DNA of 64,000 nucleotides from JBBRBB01 sp038206235 (GTDB lineage Bacteria > Bacteroidota > Bacteroidia > Chitinophagales > Chitinophagaceae), in the NCBI GenBank assembly GCA_038206235.1, contig JBBRBB010000018.1:25775-89774 (forward strand). Reading direction: 5' to 3'. The notes beneath the pieces are model-generated. The model ran no database searches. It saw nothing but the letters and a program-made list of their open reading frames with translations, and had not been told where the DNA came from. The translations under genes were made by a program, and so were the position numbers. Each line of letters starts with the position of its first letter. Positions within the stretch are counted from its first letter, which is position 1. This document shows, in pieces, positions 17,423 through 26,161 of this stretch.

Positions 17423-18589
17423 ATGAATAAAGTGTTCCTCATTTTCAAACGAATAATATTTTATATACTTATAGCCGCTGCATCTACCCATTGCAAAAGT
17501 GGATTAGATAAAACCAATGCCGGGGATTCTGCTTATAAACACGATTTTACTTTCAATCCATTACCGCAAAATAAAGCTGCGGAATATACTCAGGCAATAA
17601 AAAAATTTTACGATTCAAGTCTTGCATCTAAAGGATTTAATGGTGCAATTCTCGTAGCCAAAAACGGAGAAATATTGTTTGAAGATTATAAAGGTTATAT
17701 TGATTTTGAAACAAAAGACACCATTACATCAACAACATCGTTTCATCTTGCTTCCATTTCAAAAACCTTTACAGGCATGGCGATTTTAAAATTATGGGAG
17801 CAGCATAAAATATCGTTGGATGATTCGCTGCAAAAATTTTTTCCGCAATTGCCTTATCCTGGCATTACCATAAGAATGCTTCTCTCACACAGAAGCGGAC
17901 TGCCAAATTATTTATATTTTGCTGATACAATCTGGAACGATAAACAAAAAAAATTCAATAACGAAGATGTGCTTAACACAATGGTAAAACATCAGCCACC
18001 TTTAATTGATACACCCGGCACACATTTTAATTACAGCAATACAAATTTTGTTTTGCTTGCCCTCATCATTGAAAAAATTTCAGGGCAGCCGTTTCCGCAA
18101 TACATGAAAGAAAATGTATTCAGGCCTCTTAGTATGCTACACACCTATATTTTTGCACCGGCTGATACCTTGCATTATATTCCTACCTATTCCGTAACAA
18201 AGCCATTTCCGCTGGATCAATTCGATTGCACATTCGGAGATAAAAATGTTTATAGCACTGCGAGAGATTTATTGCTTTGGGATAAAGCTTTATACCAGCA
18301 CACTTTTGTTTCAAAACAAACTTTAGATACAGCTTTCACGCCGTTAAGCAACGAAAAACCATCTATGCATAATTACGGGCTTGCCTGGAGATTGTTTATC
18401 AGCAATGGCGATACACTCATCTATCACAATGGAAGATGGCATGGCAGCAATACTGCATTTGCAAGGCTTGTACAAGATACAGCCACTATTATTGTATTGA
18501 GCAATAAGCAAAACAGAAATGTGTACGATGCAAAAGAAATGGGTTATATATTCAGCGGCAGAAATTTTTTGGGTGGGCTGAAAGAATAA
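17423..18589 (+). CDS. Beta-lactamase-family serine hydrolase lipoprotein
   Basis: A 388-residue protein. Residues 1-24 are a lipoprotein signal with the lipidated cysteine in AAASTHCKSG. The penicillin-binding fold motifs are present: Ser111-x-x-Lys114 (SISK), the YSN motif in FNYSNTNFV, and HNG near the end (IYHNGRWHG). The class C-like family covers D,D-peptidases, esterases and beta-lactamases; the substrate here cannot be told. I start it at the ATG at 17423, because the preceding 43 codons overlap the divergent glmU-like start and have no signal character. It probably sits in the periplasm, anchored to a membrane. Confidence 0.9.
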   Translation: MNKVFLIFKRIIFYILIAAASTHCKSGLDKTNAGDSAYKHDFTFNPLPQNKAAEYTQAIKKFYDSSLASKGFNGAILVAKNGEILFEDYKGYIDFETKDTITSTTSFHLASISKTFTGMAILKLWEQHKISLDDSLQKFFPQLPYPGITIRMLLSHRSGLPNYLYFADTIWNDKQKKFNNEDVLNTMVKHQPPLIDTPGTHFNYSNTNFVLLALIIEKISGQPFPQYMKENVFRPLSMLHTYIFAPADTLHYIPTYSVTKPFPLDQFDCTFGDKNVYSTARDLLLWDKALYQHTFVSKQTLDTAFTPLSNEKPSMHNYGLAWRLFISNGDTLIYHNGRWHGSNTAFARLVQDTATIIVLSNKQNRNVYDAKEMGYIFSGRNFLGGLKE

Positions 18590-18652
18590 TTTTTTTGTTA
18601 AGTCCCCGTCAGCAGGGATTTAGGGGTTTTTTCACGTAATTTTATTACGCTA

Positions 18653-20143
18653 ATGAAATTACTTTCTGCACAGCAAATTCATGAGTGGGATGCTTACACT
18701 ATAGAGCATGAAGCGGTTGCTTCTATTGAACTAATGGAACGTGCAGCAGGCAAATGCACCGATTTTATTATTGACAAAAATCTTCTTCAAAATTCTTTCA
18801 AAATTTTTTGCGGCAAGGGAAATAATGGCGGAGACGGATTGGCAATAGCAAGACAATTAATTAATGCACGCTCTTCTGTAACCGTTTATATCCTTGAATT
18901 TGGCGCAAGGGGCACTGATGATTTTCAAATAAATTTAAGCAGGCTGCATGAACTAACTACCAATATACATTTTTTACAGTCATCAGAATTTTTTCCTGCA
19001 ATTGATAAGAAAGATATTGTGATTGATGCGTTATTTGGTTCAGGATTAAACAGGCAATTAAAAGATTTGAGCGCTGATATAGTTAACTACATAAATCAAT
19101 TTGATGCACTAACCATTTCCATTGATGTTCCCAGCGGAATGTTTATTGACAAAAGTTCAAAGAACAATCCTGTCGTTAAATCAAATTACACACTCACGTT
19201 TCAGTCGCTCAAGCTATGTTTTCTTGTTGCCGAAAATGCAGAATATTTTGGTGAAGTAAAAGTTCTTGATATTGGATTGCATTCGGAATTTCTTGATACA
19301 ATTCAATCCTCCTTTCAACTTACTAGCTCATCAGCCATTCGACAAATTTATCAGCCAAGAAAATTGTTTGCGCATAAAGGAAATTTTGGTCATGCACTTC
19401 TCGTTGCAGGAAATAAAAGAAAAACAGGCGCCGCTATTCTTGCTGCGAAAGCTTGCTTAAGAAGCGGCGCAGGTTTGGTAACACTGAATATACCGGAACC
19501 ATTTTTGAATGCTGTACATGCAGCCATTCCCGAAGCTATGTGTCAATTAAGAGAACATGAAATTCAGCTTTCAAATATTTCAGCGCTTGGTATAGGACCA
19601 GGAATTGGAACAGAAGAATCATCAGCAAAATTGCTATCGCATATACTTGAAAATTTTAAAAAGCCAACCGTATTAGATGCCGATGCGTTAAACATCATTT
19701 CACAACACACTGATTGGGTACATAAAATTAATTCATCATCCATCATTACACCACACCCAAAAGAATTTGAAAGATTGTTTAGTAAAAGCAATGATGATTT
19801 TGAACGAATTCATCTTGCTTTAGAGTTATCAAAAAAATATCTCTTTGTTATTATATTAAAAGGCCATTACACACTCATTGCAGTAAATGGTGAAGGATGG
19901 TTTAATACAACCGGCAATGCGGGTATGGCCAAAGGGGGAACCGGTGATGTGCTTACAGGAATACTTACTGCTTTGCTTGCACAACAATATCTTCCAAAAG
20001 ATGCAGCCTTGCTAGGTGTTTATCTTCACGGGCTTGCCGCTGATATTGCATTGCAGCAGCAATCCCCGGAAACCATGCTGGCAAGTGATATTATTGAAAA
20101 TCTTGGCGGCGCATTTTATGAGCTGATAACAATTAATCGCTGA
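18653..20143 (+). CDS. nnr: Bifunctional NAD(P)HX epimerase/dehydratase
   Basis: A 496-residue metabolite-repair enzyme. Residues 1-215 are the YjeF_N epimerase domain (CGKGNNGGDGLAIARQL). Residues about 225-496 are the ADP/ATP-dependent dehydratase domain (ALGIGPGIG, VLDADALNI, ITPHPKEFERL and the nucleotide loop TGNAGMAKGGTGDVLTG). Together they convert hydrated, inactive NADH and NADPH back to normal forms. The length is typical for the fused protein. It lies 63 bases after the serine hydrolase gene; the gap holds a GC-rich repeat (about 18601-18632) of the same style as those near rsmI and fabI. Confidence 0.97.
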   Translation: MKLLSAQQIHEWDAYTIEHEAVASIELMERAAGKCTDFIIDKNLLQNSFKIFCGKGNNGGDGLAIARQLINARSSVTVYILEFGARGTDDFQINLSRLHELTTNIHFLQSSEFFPAIDKKDIVIDALFGSGLNRQLKDLSADIVNYINQFDALTISIDVPSGMFIDKSSKNNPVVKSNYTLTFQSLKLCFLVAENAEYFGEVKVLDIGLHSEFLDTIQSSFQLTSSSAIRQIYQPRKLFAHKGNFGHALLVAGNKRKTGAAILAAKACLRSGAGLVTLNIPEPFLNAVHAAIPEAMCQLREHEIQLSNISALGIGPGIGTEESSAKLLSHILENFKKPTVLDADALNIISQHTDWVHKINSSSIITPHPKEFERLFSKSNDDFERIHLALELSKKYLFVIILKGHYTLIAVNGEGWFNTTGNAGMAKGGTGDVLTGILTALLAQQYLPKDAALLGVYLHGLAADIALQQQSPETMLASDIIENLGGAFYELITINR

Positions 20144-20233
20144 TGTATCCCGATACGAATACGATTTTAAAGCCTGAACAAGCAGGTATTGATTTTCACT
20201 CCATTTAATTTATTACCCCAAAGCAATTTCAAT

Positions 20234-21025
20234 ATGAATATTAAAACGGTTACTGTAAAATGTAAAGAACATTGGGGTTTCACAAAAAGAAATAAGACAT
20301 TCAACATTGTTGTTTTTACATTCAATCACAAAAGTTCCGCAGAGGACAAGCCCCTCTTAGATTCTCTCATCAAAAAAGGAATAGCCCTTGCTGAAAAAGT
20401 AAACCCGGGTGCTGCAAACAATGCAGGGAAAAGAAGAGAGTTTGAAAGAATCAAAAACAATTGCATTGCAGGTGCAATTGCTGAATATTGCTGGAAGCAA
20501 TATCTAAATGACAATGGACTTGTAATTAGAGTAAATGAAACACCGTATGCAGAGGCAACTAACCAAATAGATTTAAGGATAACCAAAGTCAATAAATCAA
20601 TTGAGGTAAGATCATCATTTCCGAGAAACGGAGTTCCTTTTGCTTTGTGTCATCCTAAGAGAGAATTTGATGTTATTGGTCCTTATGCCAACGAATACAA
20701 GCCGGGAGAGATTAAGAAGGATTTTTATGTAAGAACTTTGTTTCATTTAAAAAAAATCAGCGGGTTTAAAAATGCAAGTGGTGTAATGATTCCAATGATT
20801 GAGAAAATCATTGAGAAGATATACCAAGATGGTTTTGAAGTTTTTCTTACAAGTGGAGCAGATTGGGCAATGATGTGTAATGATAAAATTGCCAAAAACA
20901 AAAATTTTATTCCGGAAGATGAAATATCAATAGACAGATTGCAAACAGCATCTATTTATAGAGTTGTTCCATTTAGTAACGCTTTGGATACTGCAGAAAT
21001 ATACGGGATAATCAAAAGTATCTGA
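20234..21025 (+). CDS. Unknown protein, possible PD-(D/E)xK-fold nuclease
   Basis: A 263-residue protein starting at the ATG at 20234. It has no signal peptide or membrane segment. The central part reads as a possible restriction-endonuclease-like core: a helix with AGAIAEYCW, then NQIDLRITKVNKSIEVRSS, giving E, D and E-x-R in the order and rough spacing seen in PD-(D/E)xK nucleases (with Arg in place of the usual Lys). I do not recognise a named family and the nuclease idea is inference. Its 3' end overlaps the tail of a decayed HTH gene on the other strand by 14 bases, which suggests a rearranged or accessory locus. Confidence 0.65.
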   Translation: MNIKTVTVKCKEHWGFTKRNKTFNIVVFTFNHKSSAEDKPLLDSLIKKGIALAEKVNPGAANNAGKRREFERIKNNCIAGAIAEYCWKQYLNDNGLVIRVNETPYAEATNQIDLRITKVNKSIEVRSSFPRNGVPFALCHPKREFDVIGPYANEYKPGEIKKDFYVRTLFHLKKISGFKNASGVMIPMIEKIIEKIYQDGFEVFLTSGADWAMMCNDKIAKNKNFIPEDEISIDRLQTASIYRVVPFSNALDTAEIYGIIKSI

Positions 21026-21299
21026 AAACAGGAAACTTCCATTTTACAAAAATCAACCTTATCACGCCCTCATCCCCCAGCAACTTCTCAATCTCCCCTA
21101 CACTTAAATTTTTCAGCCGTCCGTTTAAAACAGGCAAAGGTTTTTTTCTAATTACCTGCATGAGATTTTTGGGAAAATCATCTTCAGGTTTATCGGGTTC
21201 TCATTTAAACAAGTCATTCGGTGAGCAGCGCAAAAGCGGGCACAGAGTTTCTATATGCTGCACAACTATCCGTTCTTTTTTTCCCGATAAATACCAAAT
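21012..21299 (-). pseudogene. Remnant of an XRE-type helix-turn-helix regulator
   Basis: Reading 21299 down to 21012 gives a frame whose first part (WYLSGKKERIVVQHIETLC, then LLRCSPNDLF) matches the second half of Bacteroidota Cro/C1-type HTH proteins. It meets an in-frame TGA at 21203-21201, where relatives have Trp (LFEW followed by PD). The frame then continues with EPDKPEDDFPKNLMQVI and a helical tail to a stop at 21012. The N-terminal HTH half is missing because the aminopeptidase gene occupies that DNA in another frame. So it is truncated and carries a nonsense change, and is most likely a dead fragment. Confidence 0.6.
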
Positions 21300-23746
21300 T
21301 ACTTCATCACATTTGAAACATATTCTGCCACTTCCCCACCCTTTGCTGCCGAAATCTTTTCGAGTGCCGGTTTAATAACAGGGTCAACATAACCCCAGTA
21401 CTGTTCAGGTACAGCTTTTCTAAAAGATATCACCATATCAATTCCTTTTTTAATTTTTTCTGTGTCATTCAGCTTAGCAAGATAATTGCAAAACAATTCC
21501 GTTGCCGGCAGTTTATCCTCGTTAGGCGGCTTTTTACTGTAAGCATTTGCAATTAAATCATAATCTGCCTGTGAGCCATTTTCTACAATAGCCCTTGTAA
21601 CTACTTCTTCTAATTTTCTTTTTGCATCACCGCTATATTTTTTACTGCGTATATAAGCGTTTGCCGTGTCGAGATTATTTAATCCTTCCAAGGCAGCACC
21701 GGCAACGCTGTAAGAAGAATCGGTTACATATTTTTCAAACAAAGGCTTGTACTGTGCATCTTTGGTTTGGGCCAAGAGTTCAAGCGCTTTGGCTTTTGTT
21801 TTTCTGTTTGGCTCAGTATTTACCATTGCTGCAACTTGTTTCAAAATAAAAGCATCTGCAGAAAGAACAGAATCACCTATTAATAAATCTAATGTGCGTG
21901 AACGAATACCTGCAAACTTATCATTCAATCCCATGCTCAATTCTTTCAGATGCTCTTTTGCAAAATAATTCAGCGCCTCTCTCCTATCCATATACAATGG
22001 CGCATATTTTATTTGTACAAGAAAATTTTCTTTTGTTTTATTATCCGTCTTTGCACATAATAAAACTTTATCGGCATCAAAGTTTATAAGGTCGGGATGT
22101 TGTGTGTAATTAAAGGTGAAGGAATCAATTCTGTTTTGCACCCACACATTATATCTTTTTTTAGAGGCGCCATTGTAAATATCAATTGCAATGGGAAGCT
22201 TAAAAGTTTGAATAGTTGAATCCTGTTTTTGCTGAACAATTACTGTGGCTTTGCCTGCAGCGTCATCATATTTATAACTGATGTCTAAAACCGGATGTCC
22301 GCTGCCATAATACCATTGATTCCAGAACCAGTTTAAATCCTGCCCTGTTACGCTTTCGAATGCTAAACGCATTTGCTGCGCTTCGCCGGTTTTAAATTTA
22401 TTGTCGGTTAAATATTTGTTTAGCGATTTAAAGAAGGCATCATCGCCCACATAATTGCGAAGCATGTGTAGTATGCGTCCGCCTTTCGGATAGCTTACCT
22501 GATCAAATACATCTTCTTTATCTCCATAGTAAAATCTCACAAGCGTTTTATCTTCATTGCCGCTGTTTATATATCCATTCAATCCATTTACATTTTCTTC
22601 ATCGCCTGCATCTTTTCCATATTTATATTCTTCCCATAAAGTTTGACTGTAATCGGCCATGCTCTCGTTTACAGTAATGTTGCTCCAGCTTTCACATGTA
22701 ACTAAATCGCCAAACCATTGATGAAAAAGTTCGTGTGCAATCACGGTTTCCCAGCTATTGCCATCAAGCAACTGGCGTGCATTCTGATATGCGTATTCAC
22801 CATGCAAAGTAGATGTTGTGTTTTCCATAGCGCCGCTTACATAATCCCTTCCTACGATTTGAGAATATTTTGGCCACGCGTAATCAACTCCTAATTTATC
22901 AGAATAAAATTTTATCATTTCAGGCGTTAAGCCAAAAATTTTTCTTGCAACGGGCGCATATTCTTTTTCTACATAGTAGCTCACTTCTTTGCCTTTGTAA
23001 CTATCTTTTATTACAGAGTAATCTCCCACTCCCATAAAAAATAAATAGGGCGCATGAGGTAAATCCATTTTCCAAGTGTCTGTGCGTGTGCCATCTGAAT
23101 TCTTTTTCTGGCTTACCAGTAAACCATTTGAAAGGGTAACATATTTTGCAGGAACCGTCATAGAAATTTCATCTGTTGATTTTTGATTGGGCTTATCTAT
23201 TGTTGGCATCCACACACTGTTCGATTCTGTTTCTCCCTGTGTCCATATTTGAGTAGGCTTATCTTTATCCTCTTCTTTTGGGTTAATAAAATATAATCCC
23301 TTTGCATCTGTAATTGCAGCGCTTCCATTTGCTTTGTATTCATTGGGCTTTGCAGTATAATCAATATAAATGGTGTAGTTCTCATTTGCTTTGTAGCTTC
23401 TGTCTAATTTTATTTTCAGGGTAAGACTATCGTAGCTATACTGCAATGTTTTTTTAGAACCGTTTGAAAACATTGCCACCTGGTTTATGTTCATGCCTTT
23501 TGCATCGAGAGAAAGAGAATCGGTGGGATAAAAATGCGGATGCAGCGTAAGCCACTCTTTTCCGTACATGTAAGATTTATCGTAATCGAATCTTACATCT
23601 AATTTGGTATTAACGATGTCATTAATTTTTGTTGCCTCAGCACGATAGATTTTTTTCCATGCATCATCACCGGTTTTTACTGTAACATCTTGTGCATAGC
23701 CCGAACCGAAAATAAAAAGGCTAAGAATAGCTGCATATTTTTTCAT
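21299..23746 (-). CDS. M1-family zinc aminopeptidase, secreted
   Basis: An 815-residue protein with a signal peptide (MKKYAAILSLFIFGSGYAQ) from the ATG at 23746; the upstream extension is not signal-like. The M1 core includes SGAMENTT (substrate-binding GxMEN) and the zinc site HELFHQWFGD near residue 335, followed by NESMADYSQ with the third zinc ligand. The C-terminal 300 residues look like HEAT-type helices, as in aminopeptidase N. It removes N-terminal amino acids from peptides, presumably in the periplasm for nutrition. The gene is divergent from the DUF4476 gene. A perfect TATTTTTG box (minus strand) lies at 23765-23772. Confidence 0.95.
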   Translation of the reverse strand: MKKYAAILSLFIFGSGYAQDVTVKTGDDAWKKIYRAEATKINDIVNTKLDVRFDYDKSYMYGKEWLTLHPHFYPTDSLSLDAKGMNINQVAMFSNGSKKTLQYSYDSLTLKIKLDRSYKANENYTIYIDYTAKPNEYKANGSAAITDAKGLYFINPKEEDKDKPTQIWTQGETESNSVWMPTIDKPNQKSTDEISMTVPAKYVTLSNGLLVSQKKNSDGTRTDTWKMDLPHAPYLFFMGVGDYSVIKDSYKGKEVSYYVEKEYAPVARKIFGLTPEMIKFYSDKLGVDYAWPKYSQIVGRDYVSGAMENTTSTLHGEYAYQNARQLLDGNSWETVIAHELFHQWFGDLVTCESWSNITVNESMADYSQTLWEEYKYGKDAGDEENVNGLNGYINSGNEDKTLVRFYYGDKEDVFDQVSYPKGGRILHMLRNYVGDDAFFKSLNKYLTDNKFKTGEAQQMRLAFESVTGQDLNWFWNQWYYGSGHPVLDISYKYDDAAGKATVIVQQKQDSTIQTFKLPIAIDIYNGASKKRYNVWVQNRIDSFTFNYTQHPDLINFDADKVLLCAKTDNKTKENFLVQIKYAPLYMDRREALNYFAKEHLKELSMGLNDKFAGIRSRTLDLLIGDSVLSADAFILKQVAAMVNTEPNRKTKAKALELLAQTKDAQYKPLFEKYVTDSSYSVAGAALEGLNNLDTANAYIRSKKYSGDAKRKLEEVVTRAIVENGSQADYDLIANAYSKKPPNEDKLPATELFCNYLAKLNDTEKIKKGIDMVISFRKAVPEQYWGYVDPVIKPALEKISAAKGGEVAEYVSNVMK

Positions 23747-23951
23747 TGTAAAAAAATTTATCGCCAAAAATAAATGTTTGTGCACAAGTGTTGATAAAGA
23801 ATATATAAATGGTTAAAATGGTATAATAATGGCAGCAGCAGCGTGCAACATAACTATGGTATTGTAGTAGATTTGCAATACTATTTTGTTTTGAGTAATG
23901 ATGATTTGTAAAATGCAAACGATTTTATATCCTTAAATTTTAATTAAACAA
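23747..23951. promoter_or_regulatory. Divergent promoter region
   Basis: Between two outward-facing genes. It carries a minus-strand -7 box (TATTTTTG, 23765-23772) and a plus-strand one (TAGATTTG, 23868-23875), neither with a clean TTTG at the right spacing. A perfect 10-base palindrome TTGTGCACAA (23778-23787) sits just upstream of the minus box and could be an operator. Confidence 0.35.
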
Positions 23952-25220
23952 ATGAAGACGCCTCCCAAAATTTTAATACCCCTTGTCTGTTTATTATTGT
24001 TAGCTAATGCTGAAGCTATGGCACAGCAGCATCATTTTATTTATATTCAGAGTGATGAGCAACAGCCATTTTATGTAATGCTGAAAACAAAAGTATTTAG
24101 CTCATCAGAGACGGGCTATCTTATTATCCCAAAATTGACTGATGGCAAATATGAATTTAAGCTTGGCTTTCCTTTAAATAAATATCCTGAACAATCATTT
24201 ACTTGCAAGGTTGATAATAAGGATGCAGGGTATTCGCTTAAAAATTTTGATTCGAAGGGATGGGGATTGGCCGACCTTGAAACCTCAGCTATTTTAATGG
24301 CAGGTGCAGACTCGGCGGTTGCTGTAAATAATTCCGCTTTTGGAGATATGCTGTCAGAAGTAGTAGATGATTCCGCGCTTGCACAAAAAAATACAATTGT
24401 GCCACATGATGCAAATACAAATACCTATGATTCGCAAGTGAATAATAAAAGTGAAGCATCAAAAAATGAGGAAGAGGATAAAAATATTTCTGCCCCGGTA
24501 TTCAATGCTGGCATAGCGAAGCAGCCTGTTAAATTATCGCAGCAAACAGGTATAGAAGGTACTGAGCTTGTTTTTGTGGATAAAAATGAAATAGGGAATG
24601 ATACCATTCGTATTTTAATTCCTTCAACCAATATAAATAATGAAAATGTGAGTTCCCGTGAAGATGCAGCAGCAGATTCTAATACAAATGATGCAGTAAA
24701 AGAAGAAAATACAAGTGATAAAAATGAGGCAACAGATGCACGTACTCAGAATGAAGCTTTAGAAAATGATACAACTGAAATTAAAAAACAAATTGATAAT
24801 CCATTTTATAAAAAAGAAGAGACTGCTGAAAACAAAACTTCTGAAAACGCAATAACAAACAATACAGATGCTGATGTTATAAAAAAAGAAGAAGCAATAT
24901 CAAACCAAAGCAATTTGTTTAAAGAAGATTGCAGGGCGATGATATCTGATGACGACCTCGATAAAATGAAGCGGAAAATGTTTTCTCAAAAAACTGATGA
25001 TAAAATGGTTGAGGCAGCAGGAAAATTTTTAGCAGGAAGATGCTTAAATACAGAGCAGGTTAAAGCTTTAAGTGTTTTGTTTATGAGTGATGAAGGTCGC
25101 TATAATTTGTTTGATGCTATGTATAAATATGTTTTTGATTATGGAAAATACAGCACGCTTGAAAGCCAGATAGTAGACCCGTATTATAAAAAACGCTTCA
25201 TGGCATTGCTTCGAAATTAA
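23952..25220 (+). CDS. DUF4476 domain protein, secreted
   Basis: A 422-residue protein. Residues 1-24 are a signal peptide ending in AMAQQ. Residues about 25-100 form a small beta domain. A long low-complexity middle (about 120-320) is rich in Asn, Asp, Glu and Lys and is probably disordered. The C-terminal 95 residues are DUF4476 (CRAMISDDDLDKMKRKM, then AAGKFLAGRCLNTEQVKAL and FMSDEGRYNLFDAMYKYV), a helical domain common in Bacteroidota. Its function is unknown; the protein is likely periplasmic or surface-exposed. truA starts 21 bases downstream and is probably in the same transcript. Confidence 0.88.
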   Translation: MKTPPKILIPLVCLLLLANAEAMAQQHHFIYIQSDEQQPFYVMLKTKVFSSSETGYLIIPKLTDGKYEFKLGFPLNKYPEQSFTCKVDNKDAGYSLKNFDSKGWGLADLETSAILMAGADSAVAVNNSAFGDMLSEVVDDSALAQKNTIVPHDANTNTYDSQVNNKSEASKNEEEDKNISAPVFNAGIAKQPVKLSQQTGIEGTELVFVDKNEIGNDTIRILIPSTNINNENVSSREDAAADSNTNDAVKEENTSDKNEATDARTQNEALENDTTEIKKQIDNPFYKKEETAENKTSENAITNNTDADVIKKEEAISNQSNLFKEDCRAMISDDDLDKMKRKMFSQKTDDKMVEAAGKFLAGRCLNTEQVKALSVLFMSDEGRYNLFDAMYKYVFDYGKYSTLESQIVDPYYKKRFMALLRN

Positions 25221-25241
25221 ATAGAAAGCATCAATCAATTT

Positions 25242-25997
25242 ATGCCGCGCTATTTTCTTGAACTCTCTTACAAAGGAATTAATTATAGTGGTTTTCAAAT
25301 TCAGAAAAATGCCAATACAATACAGGCTGAAGCAGAGAAAGCTTTATCAATATTATATCAAACAAAATTTTCACTTTCAGCCTCTTCCAGAACCGATGCA
25401 GGCGTACATGCTTTGCAAAACTTTTTTCACTTCGATTCGGATATTGAAATTGAAAAAAAAATTTTATACAATCTCAATGCTTTGCTGCCTGGCGATATAG
25501 CTGCCAAAAATATTTACCGCGTCAGCGATAAAGCGCATTGCCGTTTTGATGCAATATTAAGAGCCTATAAATATTATATCTGTCAAACCAAAAACCCTTT
25601 TCTTAAAGACAGAGCATATTATTATCCTTATCCCATCAACATAGATTTTCTTACTCAACTGGCCGATACTGTTTGCGGGTACACAGATTTTACTTCTTTC
25701 TCTAAAAAAAGAACGGCGGTAAAGACTTTTCAGTGCAGCATTAAATCTTCAAAATGGTATTGGGAAAATGAATGCCTTATATATTCCGTGGAAGCAAACA
25801 GGTTTTTGCGCGGCATGGTGAGAGCGCTTACAGGCACTATGCTTCGTACCGCTAAAGCAAAAGAAAGTATCCATTCTTTTAAAAAAATAGTTGAATCACT
25901 CGATTGTAAAAAAGCAGATTTTTCACCACCGGCACATGGATTATTTCTTACCAATATAATTTTTAAAGAAGGCATCTTAAATTTTAATTCTACATAG
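25242..25997 (+). CDS. truA: tRNA pseudouridine(38-40) synthase
   Basis: A 251-residue enzyme that isomerises uridines 38-40 in the anticodon stem-loop of many tRNAs. The catalytic motif SRTDAGVHA has the nucleophile at Asp52, preceded by the opening LSYKGINYSGFQIQ. Later motifs are YKYYIC, FTSFSKK and FLRGMVRALTGTML. The length is standard. It follows the DUF4476 gene closely. Confidence 0.97.
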   Translation: MPRYFLELSYKGINYSGFQIQKNANTIQAEAEKALSILYQTKFSLSASSRTDAGVHALQNFFHFDSDIEIEKKILYNLNALLPGDIAAKNIYRVSDKAHCRFDAILRAYKYYICQTKNPFLKDRAYYYPYPINIDFLTQLADTVCGYTDFTSFSKKRTAVKTFQCSIKSSKWYWENECLIYSVEANRFLRGMVRALTGTMLRTAKAKESIHSFKKIVESLDCKKADFSPPAHGLFLTNIIFKEGILNFNST

Positions 25998-26161
25998 CAA
26001 TTCACTATCCTTATTTATAATTTTTCATTAAAGCATTTGGTTTAAAGAATACTCAAAAAAGATTTTTTGACTTTTGGTAAAAGTTTTTAATTACTTTTAA
26101 TCTTTCTCTGCAAAAGAGAAAAAAACAATATCCAATTTCCTAATCTAGAAAAACCATTTCT

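Noticed and set aside
21160..21375. 71-codon plus-strand frame between two genes
   Set aside because: It is the antisense of the HTH remnant and of the aminopeptidase 3' end, and is rich in Ser, Pro and His as antisense frames often are.
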